Source: Streptococcus oralis Uo5
Lineage (GTDB): Bacteria > Bacillota > Bacilli > Lactobacillales > Streptococcaceae
Assembly (NCBI RefSeq): GCF_000253155.1
Contig: NC_015291.1
Coordinates: 653,001 to 717,000, forward strand
Reading direction: 5' to 3'
DNA: 64,000 nucleotides
Shown one piece after another: positions 18,701 through 27,100 of this stretch. The first letter of the stretch is position 1, and each line of letters opens with the position of its first letter. The notes beneath the pieces are model-generated. The model had not been told where the DNA came from. It made no database searches and worked only from the letters and a program-made list of their open reading frames with translations. Position numbers and translations under genes: made by a program.

Positions 18701-19691
18701 GAGTGAATTGCCTCAAGAAAGCACTCAATCGAAGATTCTTGTAGATGGAAACGAACTTCCTGACTTCGCTGAAGATCGTCAAGACTACCAAATCACCTAT
18801 AAAGGTCAACGTCCAAAAGTCTCAGTCGAAGAAAGTAATCAAGTAGCTTCAACAGTTGTAGATAGCGGAGACGATAGCCTTCCAGTACTTGTTCGCCTTG
18901 TTTCAGAAAGTGGAAAACAAGTCAAGGAATACCGTATCCAGTTGACTAAGGAAAACCCAGTTTCTGAGAAGACAGTTGCTGCTGTACAAGAAGATCTTCC
19001 AAAACTCGAATTTGTTGAAAAAGATTTGGCTTACAAGACAGTTGAGAAAAAGGATTCAACACTGTATCTAGGTGAAACACGTGTAGAACAAGAAGGAAAA
19101 GTTGGTAAGGAACGGATTTTCACAGCGGTTAATCCTAGTGGAAGTAAGGAAGAAAAACTCCGTGAAGTGGTAGAGGCTCCGACAGACCGCATCGTCTTGG
19201 TTGGAACTAAACCAGGAACCTCCCTTCCAGAAGATGAAGTGAAGAACCTTGTCCTTAACAGACCAGAACTTGTAATCGAAGAAGAAACAATTGATTTCAA
19301 GGTTCAGGAACAAAAGAATGATCAGCTTCCGGCAGGTCAAACCCGTGTTCTCCAAGAAGGACAAAAAGGTATCCGTGTTCACTTGATTGAAGTTGAAAAT
19401 GGCAAGCGAACTGAAAAAGAAAGCTATGATAAAGTCGTGGCTCAGGATCGCATCGTAGAAGTAGGTACGGCTGGTGAAACGACTAAACCAGTACCGCAAG
19501 AGTCTACAAAACCACAAGTATCAGAAAAAACAGATACAAAAGAAATCGCTTCAAGTGCAGCTGGTCAGGTTCAAAAAGAGCAGTTACCAAATACAGGAAG
19601 TGCAGAAGGTCAAGCAGCAGTAGCAGCAGGCTTAGCTCTTCTTGGTTTGAGTGCAGGACTAGTAGCCACTAAAGGCAAAAAAGAAGACTAG
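12714..19691 (+). CDS. bgaA: LPXTG-anchored beta-galactosidase, BgaA family (GH2)
   Basis: This 2325-residue cell-wall enzyme should remove terminal galactose from host N-glycans. The order is: YSIRK signal peptide (1-46), acidic spacer, GH2 sugar-binding, Ig-like and TIM-barrel domains (~150-750), Ig-like segments, two CBM71-like galactose-binding domains (~1464-1640 and ~1813-2010, each with a RRWTNW or NRWTNW motif), two G5-like repeats (~2085-2256), and LPNTG at 2291-2295 with a hydrophobic and KKED tail. The catalytic acid E564 (in GNEIGEANG) and nucleophile E645 (in YGSETSS) have the numbers I recall for pneumococcal BgaA, supporting the ATG at 12714 with AAAGGAGG before it. The protein is somewhat longer than the ~2230 residues I remember for TIGR4. 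In pneumococcus bgaA lies elsewhere, so its place here next to two adhesins is noteworthy. Confidence 0.95.
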   Translation: MEKGHWNRKRVYSIRKFAVGACSVMIGTCAVLFGGSVIGESPVFADETPIAHTVEQAKEESPAVEEKEDQTVAEHKDVASVDQSQAAPIEASKPEKKEDEPVAPKEEKASLKPEETAPKVESQASSQEKPVKEDLKAATNEEVNQMIEDRKVNFNQNWHFKLNANPKEAVKSDADVSTWQKLDLPHDWSIFNDFDHQSPAQNEGGQLNGGEAWYRKTFKLDEKDLKKNVRVTFDGVYMDSQVYVNGQLVGHYPNGYNQFSYDITKYLHKDGRENVIAVHAVNKQPSSRWYSGSGIYRDVTLQMTDKVHVEKNGTTILTPKLEQQQHGKVETYVTSKIVNTDDKDHELVAEYQIVERGGQAVTGLVRTASRTLKAHESTSLDAILEVEQPKLWTVLNDKPALYELITRVYRDGQLVDAKKDLFGYRYYHWTPNEGFSLNGERIKFHGVSLHHDHGALGAEENYKAEYRRLKQMKEMGVNAIRTTHNPASPQTLQIAAELGLLVQEEAFDTWYGGKKPYDYGRFFEKDATHPEARKGEKWSDYDLRTMVERDKNNPAVFMWSIGNEIGEANGNAHSLATVKRLVKVIKDVDTTRYVTMGADKFRFGDGSGDHEKIANELDAVGFNYSEDNYKKLRAKHPNWLIYGSETSSATRTRGSYYRPDQELVHSNQAYRNYEQSDYGNDRVGWGKTATASWTFDRDNAGYAGQFIWTGTDYIGEPTPWHNQNHTPVKSSYFGIVDTAGIPKHDFYLYQSQWVSVKKKPMVHLLPHWNWENRDLASKVEDAQGKIPVRAYSNAASVELFLNGQSLGVKKFNKKQTSDGRTYQEGANAKELYLEWKVAYQPGTLEAVARDEAGKEIARDKITTAGQPAGVRLIKEEHAIAADGKDLTYIYYEIVDSEGNVVPTANNLVRFQLHGQGQLVGVDNGEQASRERYKAQPDGSWIRRAFNGKGVAIVKSTEQAGKFTLTAHSDLLKSSQVTVFTGKKEDQEKTVLGTEVPKVRTVIEKEPKMPKTVGFIYSDGSREKRPVTWSSVDVSQAGVVTVKGMADGREVEARVEILAIANELPTVKRVAPGTDLSAVDKYVSIAVTDGSVQEYEVDKWEIAEADKAKLSVAGSRIQMTGQLGGETIHATLVVEEGEAAAPVAPTVTVGGESVAGLTSQNPMQYRTLAYGASLPEVVASAENAAVTVVQASAANGMRASIFVQPNDGGPLQMYAIQFLEEAPKIDHLSLQVEQADGLKEDQTVKLSVLAHYQDGTQAVLPADKVNFSTSGEGEVAVRKGMLELHKPGTVTLKAEYEGARGQIDLTIQANTEKKIAQSIRPVNVVTDLHQEPSLPATVTVEYDKGFPKAHKVTWQAIPKEKLDHYQTFEVLGKVEGIDLEARAKVSVEGIVSVEEVSVTTPIAEAPQLPESVRTYDSNGHVSSAKVTWDKIRPEQYAKEGVFTVNGRLEGTQLTTKLHVRVSAQTEKGANISDQWTGSELPLAFASDSNPTDPVSNVNDKLISFNDRPANRWTNWNRTNPEASVGVLFGDSGILSKRSVDNLSVGFHEDHGVGVPKSYVIEYYVGKTVPTAPKNPSFVGEENHAFNDPANWKEVSNLKAPAQLKAGEMNHFSFDKVETYAVRIRMVRLDSKKGTSITEVQIFAKQVAAAKQGQTRIQVDGKDLANFNPDLTDYYLESVDGKVPAVTASVSNNGLATVVPSVREGEPVRVIAKAENGDILGEYRLHFTSNKDLLSRKPVATVKQARLLQVGQPLELPTKVPVYFTGKDGYETKDLAVEWEEVPAENLTKAGQFTVRGRVLGSDLVAEFTVRVTDKLGESLSDNPNYNENGNRAFASATNDIDKNSKDRIDYINDGNQDESRRWTNWSPTPSSNPEVSAGVIFRENGKIVERTVAQAKLHFFADSGTDAPSKLVLERYVGPEFEVPTYYSNYQAYDAAHPFNNPENWETVSYRADKDIAAGDEINVTFKAVKAKAMRWRMERKADKSGVAMIEMTFLAPSELPQESTQSKILVDGNELPDFAEDRQDYQITYKGQRPKVSVEESNQVASTVVDSGDDSLPVLVRLVSESGKQVKEYRIQLTKENPVSEKTVAAVQEDLPKLEFVEKDLAYKTVEKKDSTLYLGETRVEQEGKVGKERIFTAVNPSGSKEEKLREVVEAPTDRIVLVGTKPGTSLPEDEVKNLVLNRPELVIEEETIDFKVQEQKNDQLPAGQTRVLQEGQKGIRVHLIEVENGKRTEKESYDKVVAQDRIVEVGTAGETTKPVPQESTKPQVSEKTDTKEIASSAAGQVQKEQLPNTGSAEGQAAVAAGLALLGLSAGLVATKGKKED

Positions 19692-19724
19692 AATGAATAA
19701 GTTTTTCTTCTAAATGTATCTCAG

Positions 19725-19750
19725 AAAGACCAGGGAAACCTGGTCTTTTT
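19725..19750 (+). terminator. Terminator after bgaA
   Basis: AAAGACCAGG (19725-19734) pairs with CCTGGTCTTT (19739-19748), followed by TTTTT. Confidence 0.9.
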
Positions 19751-20155
19751 AATGGGTAGAAGCATTCTCTCTAGAGAAATTTAACGTTTATGAAATTAGA
19801 TAACCAAAATGATAAAAACACTATCTGGTATCGAAAACGAGATGAACTTATTTTTTAAAAAATGGCGGTAAAATATACCAGATTTTGTTTCGATGATAGG
19901 AGAAGAAAAGATACAAAGCGGTTAATATACGGATGTGAAAAAGTCGATTTCAACCTGTAAGAAGAAATTGGATTTTTTTTATAAAAATTTGCTTGATAGT
20001 TCTAGCCTTTTTCTTCATAGTATGATAAAATGTGGATGTAATGTGGCTAATAATTTTCGCTTGAAAAAGGAGAATGGTGATTAGTTGGGGACAATCATTT
20101 AGTTTACTATTACATTGTACATTTACAACTGAATATTATAAGAAAGGAAGATTAA
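19751..20155 (+). other. Non-coding region before the first SpaA-type adhesin gene
   Basis: About 400 bp of AT-rich DNA without a supported gene. ATCTGGTAT (19823-19831) and ATACCAGAT (19875-19883) are a perfect 9-bp inverted pair. A possible -10 (TATGATAAAAT) lies near 20021-20031. AAAAAGGAGA near 20067 sits before short frames that stop at once or run out of frame into the adhesin; none convinces as a gene. The adhesin's own site is AGAAAGGAAG just before 20156. Confidence 0.5.
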
Positions 20156-23100
20156 ATGAACAAGAAAATAAGATCTTGGATTCAGATCCTTATTCTTTGT
20201 TTGGGAGTTATTCTCCAATCATTTGCCCCTCTGACGCAAGTACATGCGACAGAGTATAATGATGTGATCACTAGTGTTGGTGTTGAAAACAGATCTGGTG
20301 AAGCTTTAACGCAAGGGTTGGATATTTGGCAAGAATTCCGTCTTACTGCAGATTTTGTTTTGCCAGATAATACGGTGCATGAAGGTGATACAACAACACT
20401 TCAATTGCCATCAGAGATTACATTTTCAAACTCTTCAGACATTGAATTACGAGATGCTTCTAACAATCTTGTAGCTACTGGTCGTTTAGATGCAGCTAGC
20501 AAAACAATTACTCTAACTTACACAAAGTTTGTTGAGAATAATTCTGGCGTTAGGGGGAAATTCTTTGTCTATGTCCGAGTTGACCATGACGTTGTTTCAG
20601 AAGAAAAAGACGTTGATGTTAACGTTACAGTAGGCCATAGAGTTCTATTTGCAGGGAAAATCCGTTACAACGGCCCTCCAGGGAAATACGACTCTAAAAT
20701 TGAAAAGAGTTCCTTCCAATACAAGGATGACGAGAAAAATGTAATCCGTTATAACATTACTGTAAACCGCAATATGGCGAACTACAGTGATGTCACTATC
20801 AAAGATGCTTTCTCTTCTCCAAATATGACCTTCCTACCAGATACTTTTCGTATTTACAAAGTAGATTGGAGTTGGAATAACGGAGACTGGAAATGGACTA
20901 ATGCTCAGGATATGACCGAAACCTTTAAAAACCAACTAGTGGTAAATGCGAATGGTGATGGTTTCACCCTTCCTTTAGGAGATACTAATGGTTTTGGTTA
21001 TATGATCGAGTATCGAGCTAAAGCGAATTATGATCTAGTTGATGGTGAGGAAATCACGAACGTAGCCAACATGAGCTACAATGGTAGTGAGAATGAACAA
21101 TCAACAAGCACACGTACCTACCAGATTGCAGGTGGTGTTGCGGAAGGATATGTTTTCACCATTAAAATTCATAAGGTAGACGAAGCAGGCCAACCTTTGC
21201 AAGGTGCAGTTTTTGAAGTAATTCGTGATCGTAACCAAGCTGTTGTTGGACGATTGACAACAGATTCTGATGGTAACGCTAGTGTAGGCAAATTGTTGCG
21301 AGACAACTATACAATTCGTGAAGTAACTGCTCCTCTTGGCTATGACAAATTAACTGAAGATATTAAAATTTCTCCAGATGAGTTTGGTTCAGACAAATCA
21401 GTAGAACGTCGAATTGAAAATAAGAAGACACCTCCGAAGACTCCAACTGAAAAAGAGATTACTTTCAAAAAGGTGGATCCAAATGGAAAAGAAATTCCAG
21501 GAGCGGAACTGAAAATCTATAGTGGAGATACAGTCAATCTTGAAGAGGCACCTGTTGCAGACTGGACTACTGTAGCTGACACTTCTAAAGTGATTAAGCT
21601 GGCACCAGGGACCTACACTCTAAGAGAGTTCGATGCTCCAGAGGGATATCAAATTGTAGGAGATATTACTTTTACTGTTAATGCTGACGGTTCTATCACT
21701 ATTAAGAATAAGGGAGCTGATGACACTGTTCTTGCAGCTGGTCCAGTTCTGACTATTACCGATAAAGAGGATACTAGTCCAAAACCAATTACCTTCAGTA
21801 AGGTAAACCTTGGAGGGAATGAAATCGCTGGTGCACAGATTAAGATCTACAAGGGCGACAAGGCAGAAGGCACAGCCGTAGAAAGCTGGACTTCAACTGA
21901 CCAACCTAAGCAACTGAATCTTGAACCAGGCATCTACACTTTCCATGAGGAAGCAGCCCCAACTGGCTACCTCAAAGTAACGGATATCACTTTCCAAGTT
22001 AAACCTAACGGTACTGTTGAAGTGACAAAAGTAGGTGAAAAAGATTCTAAAGGTGAAGACAATCGTGTTGTAGCCCAAAATTCAACTCTGACAGTTACTG
22101 ATAAAGATGACGATGTAGCTCGTAAAATCACGTTCAGTAAAATTAGTCTTGGTGGGGTTGAAATCGCAGGAGCACAAATCAAGATCTACAAAGGCGATAA
22201 GGCAGAAGGCACAGCCGTAGAAAGCTGGACTTCAGAAGCTGGTAAGTCTAAAGAATTGAGCTTGGCACCAGGTACATACACTTTCCATGAGGAAGCAGCC
22301 CCAACTGGTTACCTCAAAGTAACGGATATCACTTTTAAAGTTAACTATGACGGAACAGTTAAAGTGACGAATGTTGGTACTAAGGATGCTAAAGGCGAGG
22401 ACAATACTGTCGTAACCGATGGTTCAACAATCAAAGTCACTGATAAAGATGATGACCTTCCACGTAAGATTACCTTCAGCAAGGTTAGCCTTGGTGGAAC
22501 AGAAATCGCAGGCGCACAAATCAAGATCTACAAGGGCGATAAGGCAGAAGGCACAGCCGTAGAAAGCTGGACTTCAGAAGCTGGTAAGTCTAAAGATCTC
22601 AACTTGGCTCCAGGTACTTATACTTTCCATGAGGAAGCCGCTCCAACCGGTTACCTCAAAGTAACGGACATCACTTTCCAAGTCAAACATGACGGCACAG
22701 TGGAAGTGACCAACGTTGGTGAAAAAGACTCTAAGGGTGAAGACAACAAGGTCGTAACCAACGGCTCAACTGTTACAGTAACGGATAAAGACGATGACCT
22801 TCCCAAAGCCATTACTTTCAGTAAAGTTAACCTTGGTGGTACAGAAATTGCAGGAGCTCAAATCAAGATCTACAAGGGCGACAAGGCAGAAGGCACAGCC
22901 GTAGAAAGCTGGACATCTGAAGCTGGTAAGTCTAAAGAGCTCAACTTGGCCCCAGGTACTTACACCTTCCATGAGGAAGCCGCTCCAACTGGTTACCTCA
23001 AAGTAACGGACATCACTTTCCAAGTCAAACACGACGGCACAGTGGAAGTGACAAACGTTGGTGAGAAAGACTCTAAGGGTGAAGAAAACAAAGTTGTAAC

Positions 23101-23581
23101 CAACGGCTCAACTGTTACAGTAACGGATAAAGACGATGACCTTCCACGTAAGATCACCTTCAGTAAGGTAAACCTAGCGGGTGAAGAAATCGCGGGTGCA
23201 AAAATCCAAATTTTCCGAGGAGAAAAAGTTGCAGGTAATCCTGTGGCTGAATGGACTTCAAAAGCCAATCAATCACATGTACTTGATTTGACTCCGGGAG
23301 TATATACTTTCCATGAAGAAGCCGCTCCAACTGGATACTTAGCAGTAACAGATATTACATTCCAAGTTAACTACGACGGAACTGTAACAGTGGTAAATGC
23401 TAGTGGAAATCAGGTTGAGTTCAAGGATGGTAAGTTAGTAGTAACGGACCAAACTGAACCAGAAAATCCTAACCTACCAAACACTGGAAGTGAATCTGGA
23501 CAAGCTGCATTAGCAGCAGGTTTAGCTCTTCTAGCTTTAGGTGCAGGTCTTGTAGCAACTAAACGAAGAAAAGAAGACTAA
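20156..23581 (+). CDS. LPXTG cell-wall adhesin with collagen-adhesin-like head and SpaA-type repeats
   Basis: The product has 1141 residues. A signal peptide ends near residue 31 (VHA before TEYND). Residues ~32-330 form two Ig-like SDR/Cna-type head domains. A Cna_B/SpaA domain follows (~340-420, TIREVTAPLGY), then six SpaA-like repeats of about 113 residues (ITFxKV...YTFHEEAAPTGYL...VTDKDDD), four of them almost identical. LPNTG is at 1107-1111, then a hydrophobic stretch and RRKED. Lys in the first strand, Glu in HEEAAPTGY and Asp/Asn in the last strand are the usual intramolecular isopeptide triad. The head probably binds a host or bacterial ligand; which one is not visible. No class C sortase or pilin motif is nearby, so a monomeric stalked adhesin is more likely than a pilus. 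Confidence 0.9.
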   Translation: MNKKIRSWIQILILCLGVILQSFAPLTQVHATEYNDVITSVGVENRSGEALTQGLDIWQEFRLTADFVLPDNTVHEGDTTTLQLPSEITFSNSSDIELRDASNNLVATGRLDAASKTITLTYTKFVENNSGVRGKFFVYVRVDHDVVSEEKDVDVNVTVGHRVLFAGKIRYNGPPGKYDSKIEKSSFQYKDDEKNVIRYNITVNRNMANYSDVTIKDAFSSPNMTFLPDTFRIYKVDWSWNNGDWKWTNAQDMTETFKNQLVVNANGDGFTLPLGDTNGFGYMIEYRAKANYDLVDGEEITNVANMSYNGSENEQSTSTRTYQIAGGVAEGYVFTIKIHKVDEAGQPLQGAVFEVIRDRNQAVVGRLTTDSDGNASVGKLLRDNYTIREVTAPLGYDKLTEDIKISPDEFGSDKSVERRIENKKTPPKTPTEKEITFKKVDPNGKEIPGAELKIYSGDTVNLEEAPVADWTTVADTSKVIKLAPGTYTLREFDAPEGYQIVGDITFTVNADGSITIKNKGADDTVLAAGPVLTITDKEDTSPKPITFSKVNLGGNEIAGAQIKIYKGDKAEGTAVESWTSTDQPKQLNLEPGIYTFHEEAAPTGYLKVTDITFQVKPNGTVEVTKVGEKDSKGEDNRVVAQNSTLTVTDKDDDVARKITFSKISLGGVEIAGAQIKIYKGDKAEGTAVESWTSEAGKSKELSLAPGTYTFHEEAAPTGYLKVTDITFKVNYDGTVKVTNVGTKDAKGEDNTVVTDGSTIKVTDKDDDLPRKITFSKVSLGGTEIAGAQIKIYKGDKAEGTAVESWTSEAGKSKDLNLAPGTYTFHEEAAPTGYLKVTDITFQVKHDGTVEVTNVGEKDSKGEDNKVVTNGSTVTVTDKDDDLPKAITFSKVNLGGTEIAGAQIKIYKGDKAEGTAVESWTSEAGKSKELNLAPGTYTFHEEAAPTGYLKVTDITFQVKHDGTVEVTNVGEKDSKGEENKVVTNGSTVTVTDKDDDLPRKITFSKVNLAGEEIAGAKIQIFRGEKVAGNPVAEWTSKANQSHVLDLTPGVYTFHEEAAPTGYLAVTDITFQVNYDGTVTVVNASGNQVEFKDGKLVVTDQTEPENPNLPNTGSESGQAALAAGLALLALGAGLVATKRRKED
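21781..23152 (+). repeat. Four tandem ~342-bp near-identical SpaA repeats
   Basis: Repeat starts (codons for ITFSK) lie at about 21788, 22127, 22469, 22811 and 23153, a period of 339 and then 342 bp. The core from AIKIYKGDK-type codons to HEEAAPTGYLKVTDITF-type codons is almost unchanged in the first four. The unit starting at 23153 is diverged. Confidence 0.9.
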
Positions 23582-23610
23582 TCTCATTTAGTAGCCAATA
23601 AGTACAGTAA

Positions 23611-23645
23611 AGAAAGATCAGGGATAACCCCCTGGTCTTTTTTTA
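23611..23645 (+). terminator. Terminator after the first adhesin gene
   Basis: AAAGATCAGGG (23613-23623) pairs with CCCTGGTCTTT (23630-23640) with one G-T pair, followed by T5. Confidence 0.88.
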
Positions 23646-24173
23646 TGGTTCAGAATAATGAAATATGCTAAATTAAACTATTTATCAGGATGGGATATGA
23701 CTATTACTAGATTTCTTCTGAGTTTTACTTATATAAAATAGTTTGGATAATTATTAAGGTGTATCAAACTTATAAATAAATGGAATGTTTTGTGCAATGT
23801 TTCTTTCTGTTTGTTTAAAAGAGAAGTTGTTCGTATGTGTACACTAAACTTAAAGAAACTTCAGTGTGATGAAAGAATTAATTTTTATGACAGTAATTTT
23901 ACACTGTGTCAATATTTTCAAAAGGCAATAACCTCATAATATTACAAAAAAAGTTAATTTTGTTTTATAATGAAACTAAAGGAGGTTTCTATATTAAAAA
24001 TAGAACAAATATGATAAATATTGCACTCACATATAGTTATGAAACATGTTAATATGATGTAACTTATTCAATAACCCTCATGGATTTCAACGAATTCGAA
24101 AGGAGATGAGTGTTGAGATTTTATAATCATAGTTTGTCGTTTTAATGTTTTCGGTAATTTAGAAAGGAAGATT
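23646..24173 (+). other. Non-coding region before the second adhesin gene
   Basis: About 530 bp, very AT-rich, with no supported gene. A promoter TTACAA-N18-TATAAT lies around 23942-23971 and is followed by AAAGGAGG (near 23979) without a normal start codon at the right distance. TGACAGT (23888-23894) and ACTGTGTCA (23903-23911) are inverted. A second AAAGGAG at 24099 precedes TTG and a ten-codon frame. The adhesin's own site is AGAAAGGAAG just before its ATG. This may be a long regulated leader. Confidence 0.45.
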
Positions 24174-27100
24174 ATGAAGAACAAGAAATTTTGGTTACCC
24201 ATCCTAACTTCTCTGGCCTGTTTGCTAGGGATAATCTTTGCTCCAAATTCAGTTCAAGCAAAGGAACTGAAGAACGTTATCAGTAATATTGGAATTTGGG
24301 AGGTTGATAATGGTAAGTTTATAAAACCAGATGCGAATGGTGTTTATACACTTTCTCCTGAACATCATAACTACTCAAATTATAAATTCACTGTTGATTA
24401 CGATTTGAGCGCCTATGATGGTAAATTAGAGGACGGTGATACCTTTACCTTTACTGTTCCGAGCCCTTTAACTGTTAGAAATGAAACTTTTGATTTAAAA
24501 GATAAGGAAACAGATCTCGTTATCGGAGAAACTCAAATTGTATCAAACGGGGATAATAATGGTGGTAAGGCGACTATTACATTAAAAAATCTGAAAACCT
24601 ATCTTGAGAAAAAAGGTGGCTATCAAGTCCAAAACGTTAAAGGGAATTTCTTTGTTGGTTTTAGTTCTAAAAATGAATTAAGCAATGAAACGCTCCGTTT
24701 TGATAAGACGGAAACTATAAATGAAATTACCCATCAAATTAAGGTCAAAAAAGGGGAAGCCTCTGATTATTCTGAAGGAATTGGACGTGCTAATTTCAGT
24801 AAGTATCATGGTCTGATTTACAAAGAGGATTGGACATCTAGTGCTCTAAATAAGAGTGGACAATATTTACACAGTTGGTATGTTCGAGCTAATCCTAAAC
24901 AAGCTGCCTATAACAAAATTGAAATTCATGACTGGGTTGACCCAAATGCCTCACCGATGCAGATGATTCCTGAAACATTTAAAGTTACGGCAGGTTGGTA
25001 CGATAAATCTTATTACTTTAAAGATGAGGTGGTTTTAGAAGCTGGTAAGGATTACCAAGTAAAATGGAATGATTCTTACACAGAATTTACTTTAACAATT
25101 AACAATGCATCTTCAATTCTTGCGAAGAACGGTAAACCAGCAGCATTTCGAATTAATTATAAAACAAGTGCTCCAGCTGATGGCACGCAAGTCCAAAACA
25201 ATGCTGAAATGAAGGGTGATGACCAGATTCTAACATATGACGACTATAGTAATAAGACAGTCGTTAAGCAAATCGGAAACTCAGTCGTTGCTTCTGGTGG
25301 TACAATTCAGTTAGAAACTGGTTACCGTATCATTCTTTACAAGGTCGACGAGCTGACTCATGACCGTCTAAAAGGAGCAAAATTCAAGATTACTCCTCCG
25401 GCAGGAGCTACGGCTAAAGAGGAAATTGTAACGACAAATGATGACGGAATTGCTGAGTCATCTATTTACTCAGAAAGTGATATCAAGAAAGGGAACTTTA
25501 CAGTAACCGAGATTGAAGCTCCTGAGGGATATGAGTTGAATCCTACTCCATTTGAGATGACTGTTGGACAAGATGGAGCTATCAAAACAGTTACAAATAA
25601 ACGTAGCAAAGCTAAAGTTAAGATTAAAGCTAATAAAAAACTTACAGGACGTGAGTTGAAGGCTGAAGAGTTTGAATTCACTTTAACAGACCAAGATGGT
25701 AAGGTGAAAGAAACTGTGAAGAATGACAAAGACGGAAACATTGCTTTCTCAGAATTGGAATTCGACAAAGCAGGGACTTATACCTTTAAAATTGCTGAAA
25801 AAGCTGGCAGTGATACAAGCATCAAGTACGACACTAAAACTGTCACGGCTACAGTTACTGTAGTAGATAAGGGCAAAGGTGCACTTGAAGCAACTGTTTC
25901 TTACGATGATGAAAAAGCTTTCGAGAATACTTACACTCCAGCAAAAACGGAAGTTCCTGTGAAGAAAGTATGGAAGGACGAGAACAACCAAGACGGTAAA
26001 CGTCCAACTTCTGTCACAGTTAAATTGCTTGCAGATGGCCAAGATACTGGAAAAACACTTGAATTGACTGAAGCAAATGGTTGGGCTGGAAGCTTCACAA
26101 ACCTTGATGCTGATAAAGGCGGCACACCTATCCAGTACACAGTAGTAGAAGTAACTGTTACTGGATACACTTCTGAAGTTACTGGTGACGCTGCATCAGG
26201 ATTCACTATCACAAATAGCTATTCACCAGAAACAGTTGTTGTAAAAGCAACTAAGAACTGGGATGACGCGAACAACCAAGACGGCAAACGTCCAACCAAG
26301 ATTACAATCAATCTTTTAGCAGACGGTCAGAAAGTCGATTCGAAAGAAGTTCAAGCAGCCGCAGACGGAACATGGACTGCTACATTCGAAAAATTAGCAA
26401 AATATAAAGCTGGTAAAGAAATCAAATACACTGTAACAGAAGAAGCCGTAGCAGAATACGAAGCGACTATTACAGACTTTACCATCACAAACAAATATGC
26501 TCCTAAAGAAATTGACTACAAGGTAACAAAAGTATGGAACGATGCGAACAACCAAGACGGCAAACGTCCTGAGTCCGTAACGGTTCAACTTTATAAAAAA
26601 GTAGGAAATGCAGATCCAGTAGCCGTTGAAGGTAAGAAATTGACCTTAACAGCTAAGGAAAAGACTGATGATAACACTTGGGTAGCATCCTTCACAAATC
26701 TTCCACAATACGAAGCTGGTAAAGAAATCACTTACTCTATCAAGGAAGTAGACGTGCCAGCTGGTTACGAATCTTCTGTGACTGGTCAAGTAGTTACAAA
26801 CAATTACACACCAAAAACAGTAGTTCTTTCCGGAACTAAGGTTTGGAAAGATAACAACAACCAAGACGGCAAACGTACAAGATCTGTGAAAGTTCAAATT
26901 CTTAAAAACGATAAAGAAGTTGTTCAAGAAATTGAAGTATCAGAAGCAACTGGTTGGAAGTTCGAATCTAAAAAGCTTCCTAAGTATGAGAATGGTAAGG
27001 AAATCAAGTACACTGTCAAAGAAACTGCTATGACAGAATACAAAGCAACCATCACTACAGATAAGGATGGCAAGTACACCATTACCAACGAACATACTCC

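Noticed and set aside
20074..20259. A 61-residue frame overlapping the start of the first SpaA adhesin
   Set aside because: It runs out of frame through the adhesin signal-peptide codons, its start touches the AAGGAG, and it has no family resemblance.
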